Position numbers and translations under genes: made by a program
Shown: piece by piece, positions 29,201 to 38,200 of the stretch
How the letters are laid out: the number at the start of each line of letters is the position of its first letter
How positions within the stretch are numbered: position 1 is the stretch's first letter
Assembly (NCBI GenBank): GCA_041389525.1
Contig: JAWKRR010000064.1
Location: 1 to 41,272, forward strand
Direction: 5' to 3'
DNA length: 41,272 bases
From: JACKFB01 sp041389525
GTDB taxonomy: Bacteria; Myxococcota_A; UBA9042; PHBI01; JACKFB01
The notes under the pieces: generated by a model
What the model was told of the DNA's origin: nothing
Databases searched by the model: none
The model's input: the letters and a program-made list of their open reading frames with translations, nothing else

Positions 29201-32200
29201 ACGCTGGGCCCGTCGCCGTGGGGCGGGTTTCCGTCGGCCCGCAACGCGCCGTCGAGCTTCAGCCCGGCCGCGACGACCAGCCGGATGCGCCCGCCACCGT
29301 CGCCGCCGGGCCAGTTGCCGCTGCCGCCGACACCGCCGCCGCCGCCGGAGATGGCCGGCGCTTTGGCGTCGTCGTAGGTGGGCGCGGCCGCGGCGCCACC
29401 GCCCACGCCACCGTGAGAGCCTCCCGAGTACCCGCCCGAGCCGCCGGAGCCGGTGTTTCCTGCGGTGTGAGCGCCACTGCCGCACGAGTTGTCGCCGGGC
29501 TGGCAGTCCCCGATGAAGCCCCGCCCGGTGACGTCGATGGACGCTCCGGCCGCGACCGAGATCGAGCCCGCCATCAGGTCCAGCCCCGCCTCAAACCCAT
29601 GCGCCGTCTGGAGGTGCGTGACCACGGCCTCGTCTTCTACTGACAAGCTGCTGACAGTCAGCGGCGAGGTGACGACGAGGCGCGCTGTGCCCCCCACGCG
29701 CAGATGGGCCTGCAGGTCGACGCGCGTGTCCGACGCGTCCCAGGCCAGCGCGCGGTCGTCGAGGCCGCGGCTCAGCCCGCCGTCGTCGACGATGATGGTC
29801 GCGGTGCTGCTGGACGGCGCGAGGTAGACCGTGCCGGCCGAACCGGCGACCGCCTCGCCGAAGACGCCCGGATAGGCCGTGACCCGCTCGAGATCGAAGC
29901 CCGACGCGTCCTGGTAGTACACCGCCACGCGCCCGCCGCCGCCGCCCGCGCCCGCGTGACCGGCCTCGGTGCCGCCCTGACCCCCGTGCGCGGTGATGGC
30001 GCCGCTGCCGTCGAGGGTGCCGGTCGTCACCCAGACCGACCCGCCCGCGCCGCCGCCGCCCACCGACGACCCCGCGCCCGCCGACGCGCCGCCGTCTGCC
30101 CAGATGGCCCCGTCGAGCAGCAGCGCCGACGTCATCAGCCGCACCCGCCCGCCGCCGTCGCCGCCTGCCCAGTTGCCGCTGCCGCCGCGCCCGCCGCCGC
30201 CGCCCAGCGTCGTGGGCAGCTTCAGGTCGCCGAAGGTCGCCGCCCGGCCGCCGCCGCCGCCCTCACCGCCGTGGGAGCCGCCCGCAAACGGGGACGAGCC
30301 GGTGCTGGCGTTGCCCAGCGTGTGGGCCGCGCCGCCGCAGGACTCGTCGCCGGGCGTGCAGTCGCCGATGTATCCGCGCGCTCGCACGTCGATGGCGGCC
30401 TCGGGGCCGATGAAGATCGCGTCCGCCTCGACATCCAGGGTCGGCTCGGGCTGGCCGTGCTGGCTCTGGACGTGGCTCAGGCGGGCGCGGTCTTGCAAGA
30501 TCAGCTGCCGCACCTTGAGCGGCGAGGTCAGCACGAGCCGGCTGGTCCCGCCGACGATGAGGTCGGCGTCGATGTCCAGCCGGTTCTCCGACGGCTCAAA
30601 CCCGAAGGCCCGGTGGTCCAGGCCGGCGCTGCGGCCGCCGTCGTTGACCCGAAACTGCGAGACGCCGCCTGATTCCGCGATGAAGACGCTGCCCGCCGTG
30701 CCGACCGCCTCGACGCTGACGCCCGGCCACGCCGCGAAGGTCGCCGCGCTCAAGTCCCCGGTGTCCCGGTAGAGCGCGATGCGCCCGCCCGCCCCGCTGC
30801 CGCGCCCGGGCGAGGTGGTCCCGCCGCCGTTCGCGGTGATGCGCCCCGCGCCCGTCATCGCCTTCGCGACAAGCCACACCGAGCCGCCCGCGCCGCCTGC
30901 GCCCTCGCTGGTCCCGGTGGTGGGCGCCGGCAGCCCGTCCGCGCGGATGGTGCCGTTGACCCAGATGCTGTCCGCGCTGACCTTCACGCGCCCGCCGCCG
31001 TTGCCGCCCGGCCAGTTGCCGGACCCGCCGAGCCCGCCGCCGCCGCCGAGCGTCGCGGGCGCCAGCGGATCGCCGTAGCTCGCACCCGCGCCCTGGCCGC
31101 CGCCGCTGCCGCCGTGCGACCCGCCCGCGCGTGCGCCGGAGCCGCCGTTGACGTTGCCCAGGGTGTGGCCGCCGGCTCCGCACGAGTCGTCGCCCTTCGC
31201 GCAGTCGCCCAGGTATCCCTTGCCGGACAGCTCGATGGCGCCGAAGTACCCGACGCCAAAGCGAGTCGCCGTCAGGTCGATGCCGGGCTCAGCCCCCGAG
31301 GCGGGCGTGGCCGGGTGGGTCAGCGTCCCCCCGCGCCCGACCCAGAAGCTCTCGAAGCTGTGCGCGCCGTCCATCACCAGCCCGCCGCGGTACACGATGG
31401 CCCGGGCGCCCTTCTGGCTGATGTCGCCCACGCCCAGCGTCGTCACCCCCAAGGCGACGAGGTCTTTGCCCGCAAGCTCGACCGTCACGCTCGCCGTCGC
31501 CTCGTTCTCCCCGTAGTCGATGGCCCGCGCGGCCAGCGTCACGCGGTTGTTCGGCGCGGAGGCCGGCAGCTTCACGGTGGTGCGCCACGGCGGGTCGGCG
31601 ATCTGCGCCACGACCTGCCCGCCCATGGAGACCTCGACGCGGTAGATCGCGTGGTTGTCGAGGGGATTGACCACCACGTCGATGGTCGCGCCGTCGGGCA
31701 CGGGCTCGCCGTCGTAGGGCTCGCCGAACGCCACGGTCGGCGGGATCTTGTCGTCCACCGGCACCACGTTGACCGGGTAGGGCGCCAGCTTGCCGACGTT
31801 GCCGCCGAGGTCGACGGCCTCCGCGCTCAGCATGACGACGCTGGGCGCGGTCACCGGGGGCAGCCGGATCTCGGAAATGAACGGCGGTTCACCGTGAAAT
31901 GACCCGATCTGCACGCCGTCGGCGAAGTAGCGCACCTCGTCGACTCCGACGTCGTCTTGGGCGTCGACCTGGAAGCCCACGGTGGTGCCCTCGGCGAAGG
32001 TGCCGCCGGGCGCCGGGCTGATGGGCTTCAGCGTGGGCGGGATGCCCATCAGGTCGACCGGGAAGAGGTACTGCCCCACGTCGAAGGTGCCCTGGGCGCT
32101 GGTGATGTAATAGTACTGGCGACCCATGGCCACGCCGCGCGGGTCGCCCGCGCTGTGCTTGATGTTGCCCGCGACGGGGATGCCGGGCTTGTCACCGCGC

Positions 32201-35200
32201 ATCAGGCTCAAGCTGTCGCCGGTGGTGGTGCGGATGCAGGCCAGCACCAGGGTGCCGTGGGCGGCGATGCACTCGGGGAATCCTGGCGCGGTGTTGGCGG
32301 CCAGGGTCGGCGGGACCTCGCCCAGAGACGCGCGCACGACGCCGCCGGTGTAGACCGCGCCGAACACGGTGGTGCCCGAGTCGGCGACCTCGCGGTTGGA
32401 GCCGCTGTGCGGGAGCGTCGCCACTTCCTTGAGCCGCCCGTCCGGCAGGATGGTGAAGAGCACGAGGTCCTTGTCGCCACGCGACGCCGCGAGCCGGTCC
32501 AGCTCCATGTCTACGGAGCCGAAGCTGGCCTCGGGCTGGCTTATCGTGATGACTCGGTCGTCGCGGCCGTCGCCGTCGGCGTCGACGAGGGCGAGCGAGC
32601 TCGACAGCCCCGGGTTGATCACGTGGACGCCGGCGCTGGTGCCGACCAGCACGCGCCCGTCTCCGATGGCGACGGACTGCGCCGACGCGCCCAGGGGCAC
32701 CCTCAAGACCAAGGTCGGCGCCAGGATGTCGGAGACGTCGACCAGCGCGACGCCTTCCGCGCCCAGGGCCGCAGCCGCCAGGTTTCCGTTGATCGCGACG
32801 TCCATGACCGTGGCGCCCAGGACCAGGCCCTGCCCCAGCACCGGCGCGGTCGGCACGCGCACGTCGACCCCGTACAGGCTCTTGCCGATGGCGACCACCG
32901 CGCGCCCCTCGTCCGCGTCGACCTTTCCGGGGCTGCCGGGCAGCTTCAGGCTGGCGATGGGGCCCGGCGTGACGCGGTCGACCTGCACCTTCGCGGTCAC
33001 GCTGAGCGCCAGATTTCGCACGGTCAGCGTCGCCTCACCCTCGAAGTCGCTGTGAGGGGTCAGCACGCCGTCCGCGCTGACGCTGGCGGCGTTCGCGGGC
33101 TCGATCGCGTAGGTGGTACCTCGGTTTGCGGCCGTCAGGTCCAGGGGCGTCCCGTCCGCGCGCCGCCCAACGACCAGCAGCTGTACGGGGGTCGGCCCCA
33201 GCATGGTGTTGACCGTCAGCCGCGGCGCGCCCGGCACCACGTGCAGCGTCGCGACAGGCCCGCCCGCGCTGAAGTCGGTGGCGTCCGTCGGGTCGGTGCC
33301 GTCGACCAGCTCCTGGCCGTCCGACACGCCGTCGCCGTCGCTGTCCGCCTGGCGCGGATCGGTCCCCAGCAAGGACTCGCGCCACATGGGCAGCCCGTCC
33401 AGGTCGTCGTCGCTGGGCCCGTCGGCGGGGTTCTGCGGGTCGTATTCGTGGACGATCTCGTAGGCGTCGTTGGCCCCGTCGGCGTCGTCGTCACGCTGGA
33501 TGATGATCGTGCCCAGATCCACGACCTCGTAGGCGGGGTAGGCCTGGGGTGCGGACCGGCCCGTCAGCAGGACGGGCGCGTCCGGCTCGGGGATCTCGCC
33601 CGAGGGCATCGAGTCCGCCTTCAGCGGGTCCGAGCCCAGCCCGTGCTCCAGCCCGTCGTCGAAGCCGTCGCCGTCAGTGTCTTTCACGAAGGGATTGCTG
33701 CCGAGGACCACCTCGAGGTGGCTCGACAGCCCGTCGCCGTCGTCGTCCCGACCGGCCACCAGCGGGTCGGTCCCCGCGTCGCGCTCGTCGCAGTCGCCGG
33801 CCCCGTCGCCGTCCGTGTCAGCGGCCCCAAACTGCGTGCCCATCGCCAGCTCGGCCGCGTCGTCGCAGCCGTCGCCGTCGCTGTCCGCCAAGGTCGGGTC
33901 GCTGCCCAGCAGCTCCTCGCGCAGGTCCGAGAGCCCGTCGCCGTCGCTGTCCACGCTGGTCATGGGGTCGCTGCCGTTGGCGACCTCGACCCCGTCGTCG
34001 ATGCCGTCGCCGTCGCTGTCGGCCTTCAGCGGGTCGGTGCCCAGCCCGTCCTCGACCCCGTCGGAGAGCCCGTCGCCGTCGCTGTCGTAGCTGCGCGGGT
34101 TGAGGCCCCGGCCAAGCTCAGCCCCGTCGCTCACCCCGTCGCCGTCGCTGTCGGCCACGTCGCCGCGGGTGCCCGCCGCAGCCTCGGCCGCGTGGTCCGC
34201 CCCGTCGCTGTCAGGGTCTCCGGAGGCGTTGTCGACGCTGTAGGGGGAAAGCCCCGACGCCAGCTCGTACGCGTCGGGCAGCCCGTCGCCGTCGCTGTCG
34301 GAGAACCAGATGACGACGGTGTCTTCGACGATGCCGCCCTCGCCGTCCACCCCGCGCAGCCCGAAGGCCACGACGCCCCGAGCCGCCTGCACCTGCGCGG
34401 CCGTGGGCGTCCAGCGCACGGTGTTGCTCTGGTCGACGACCATGCCCGCCGGCCCGAAAGCCAGCTCGAGATCCACGGCCCCGCCGTCACAGGAGCGCGC
34501 CGCGGTCTCCCAGACGTACTCCTCGCCGATGGTGGCGGTCGTGGGCGCGATCGCCACGATCTCGGGCGACGCGATCGCCGCCGGGTCCACCACGGCGAGG
34601 GTGAACGCCTGCTCCAGCGCGACCGCGCCCGAGGGGCCGGCCACGGAGATCTGGAGCTCGTGGTCGCCGATGTCGTCGAGATCGGTCTCCCAGCTCAGCT
34701 CGCCGTCCTTCAAGACCACACCCAGGGGCGCCCGCTCCAGCACGATGGCGGCGTTCGGGTCGCCGGTGATGACCGGCGTGTAGCTGTAGCGGTTGAGCGC
34801 CCGGATGCGCGTCGCGGGCTTACTGGCGAAGGCCAGGGGCGTGCCTCCCGTGACCAGGCGGACGGGTGCCGAGACCTCGCTGCGGTCGCGGTGGCGCGTG
34901 CCGGCGGTGACCGTGATGTCCCAAGCCACGCCGGCCGCCAGCCCCTCGAGCCGCGCGCTGGTCGCCGGCGCGTAGGTCAGCGCGGTCACGGGCTCGAGAT
35001 CCAGCCGGTCCACGGGCGTCGCCTCGACCGCGAACATCCACGGCTCGCCCGCGGAGAGCCACGTCACGTCCGCGCCGCCGTCCCGCGCCACCGCACGCAC
35101 CAGCTCGGCCGGGGGCAGCTCGCGCCCACCGCCGGCGTCCACGCGCACGGGCTGCTGGGTGTAGGCGGTGGTCGGCGGGCTCTCGTCGTCGCTGACCACC

Positions 35201-38200
35201 CCGTAAAAGAAGTAGGCGCCATCAGGGAAATCGGAGCTGTCCCAGGTCAGGCTGCGCACGCCCGACGAGACCAGGGCCGAGCCGACGTAGGTGCCGTTGA
35301 GGCCGTCGCGGTCGGTGTCCACGTAGATGTCGACGCGGGCGTCGCTGTCGGGGTCGGCCGCGGTCCACGAGACCGTCGCCACGCCGTCGTCGTCCAGCGC
35401 GGTGGGCTCGACGAACGCGAAGCTGGGCGGCTGCGCCGGCACCTGCGCGTAGTACTCGCGGACGGCGGACGGCGCGGTGAACCCGGTCAGCGAGTAGACG
35501 CCGGGCTCCGGGCGCAGCACCAGCCAGTCGGTGCGGCCCGGCTCGAGGCCGCCGATGTAGAGGAAGCTCGGCCCCTGCCCGTCGCCACCGCCGGCGGACT
35601 CGCCGTCGTCATCGTGGCCGTGGATGATGCCGCTGGGCGTGACGAGGTCGAAGTCCACCGGGCCGTCGTGGACGACGCCGAACTGCAGGGCGTGCAGGCC
35701 CGCGGGGACCTCGACGAGCGGGTCGATGCCGCCGAAGTTCTCGCGCAGCGCGATGCCCTCGACCACCGGTCCCGCGACCAGCATGTTCGGCGTGACCGCG
35801 ACCGGCTTTCCGCCGCGGATGGTGTCGACGCAGTAGGCGACGCCCGAGCTCTCGAAGCAGACCGTCACCTTGAGACCCTCGGCCTCGCTCCACTCGGTGC
35901 GCGCCAGGGACTCGCCGAGGCGCTTGTCGCCGAAGGCCGCCGTCGCCCACACCTTCGTGCCCTGGCCGGGGATGCGCTGGGTCAGGCCCGCGCTGCCCGA
36001 AAAGAGCGAGAGCGGGCCGACCGCCTTGCCCCAGACCTTGAACTCCGGGATCTGCAGGCGCGCGTCGAGCTGACCCGTCGCCAAGAAGTCGGTCCCGTCG
36101 ATGAGCTCGGCGCGAATCAGCGCGCTTCCTGACAGCACCTGAGCGCCGAAGACGGGGTCCTTCACCTTGATGCCGCCGCTCAGCTCGGCCTTGTAGGGGT
36201 CGTGGGTCATCGCCAGCTTCAGGTCGATGGTGGCGAAGCCCTCGATGGCGTTCTGGCTGGAGACGCTGAATCCGTCCTTGTTGCCGAAGGGGTTGTCGAA
36301 GGTCTGCGTGACCACGCCCAAGAGCGCCGCGTCGCCGGCGAGCGACCAGGAGGTCGGCCAGAAGACCAGCTCGCCGTTCACGTTTCCGGTCGCCAGGGCG
36401 TAGTCCTTGCCGCCCACCGACACGCTGGGGCCCGACTTGAACTTGGTCCCCAGGCTCAGGGTCGGCGGGTTGTCGTTCTTCCCGATGAAGAAGCCGGGGT
36501 TCTTCACGCCGCCCTTGATGCCGATGATCTGCAGCGGGGCGGCCGGCCCGGCGCTGGGCGGGATCGGGATGCCCTTGGAGAAGGTCGCCTCGACGTTCAG
36601 CTCCGTGACCGTCCCGTCCTTCATCTTGCCGTCGACCGCCAGCCCCACCCGCGCCTTCTTCGGCCCGAAGCTCGCCGCCAGCGCGCTCGCCCACTCGTTG
36701 CTCTTCGCCGAGTACGACAGCAGCATCGAGCTGAGCCGCAGCGCGCCCATGTCGATCTCTTTCTCGATGCTCAGCGTGCCGCCGATGGTGATGCCCAGCG
36801 TCTTGACCGCCATCGTCTCCATCGACAACTGCAGCGCTTTCTCCTTCTTCAGCACCGAGTTTCCGACCACGTTCGGGTCGTCCTCCGGGCAGATCTGCTC
36901 GAAGATCTTCTTCTCGGGGTTGCGGATCGCCGGGCAGGGCGTGACGTCCCACTCGGTGTCCGACACGAAGAGCTTCGGCACGTCGAAGCCGACGCCATCA
37001 GGCAGCAGCTGCGCGCTCTTCCCCATGCCCACGATGAAGCCGGCCAGCTTCATCAGGCTGCCGCCGTCCTTGGGGAGCTTCCCGCCCTTCGGCGGCGGGT
37101 AGGTGATGGCGCCGGTGTTGCCGTCGATGAGGAAGGCGCCGCGGTAGAGCGGCATGTTGTCGAGGCGGATCGGCCCCAGGTACGTGTCCATCGACACCAT
37201 GGCGTCGCCGTCGACCGCCTTGGTGGTCTTGTTCGCGGTGACCGGGCCGGACACGCGCAGGAACTGCCCGCCAGAGCCGCTGGTCGTCGTCTCGCCGCCC
37301 GCGGGCACCATGCCGATGCTGACGTTGCCGCTGACCACGAAGATGTCTTTGGTCGTCTCCTCGAGCTTCTCGCCGCACACGCGCACCACGCCGGCGTCAA
37401 CGCAGTCGGTCACCTCGACCACGATCGAGTCCGACCCCTTGCACTTCTTCACCGCCGCCGACGCGGTCACCTGGTACTTGCCGCGCCCCTCGAAGGTCAC
37501 CGCCAGCGCCGGCCCCTTACCCGAGGTCGGGCTGGCCGACTTCGAGTCCGTCCCCTCGGTGCGCACGATCTTCCAGCGAATGTCGGCGTCCCCGTCCGGG
37601 TCCTCGCACCGCGCCCGCAGCGCCATCTTCGTCCCCGGCTGCACGACGTTGTTCTTCTGCCGCGGCGCCGTGATCTTCACCGGGCCCTTGTCGCAGTTGC
37701 ACTCGACCTCGATCTGGTCGGGCGGGATCTTCATCTTGTCCTCGCCCTCGCTCGGCTCCCCCTCCTCGCCGTCGTTGCTCGAATCCACCGGCGGCGGCCC
37801 CGCCGGCGACGCCCCGCAACCGCAGGGCGCGTCCTCCATCACGAGGTCCGGCGGCTCCGGCTTCTTCTCGTCTTTCTCCTTCTTCTTCGGCGGGCACGGG
37901 ACCGTCATCCCGCGGAAGCTGCACGTGCACTTCTTGCACTCCTCTTCCTTCTCCTCCTTCTTCTGGTCGGGCTCGACCACCGGCGGCGGCTCGGCGACGT
38001 TTCCGGTCAAGGTGCAGGGCGGGCACGGCGGCACCGGCGGCAGCGGATGCCAGGCCGAGATGCGCATCCCCGAACCCGGGTCCGAGACCACGCGCAGCCC
38101 GGAGTCCGAGACCGTCGCCGTCCCCGTCTTCAAGAAGCGCCCGTACTCGTGGTCGAACGAGAGCTGATCGACGCGGCTCCCCGGCGGCAGCCCGTCGAGG

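Noticed and set aside
31957..36132. A 1391-codon plus-strand open frame opposite the giant lipoprotein gene, and similar ones at 36202-38955 and 26107-28398
   Set aside because: Val/Arg/Asp/His-rich sequences without domain or signal peptide; the minus-strand frame has a signal peptide, ribosome site, recognisable domains and a terminator.
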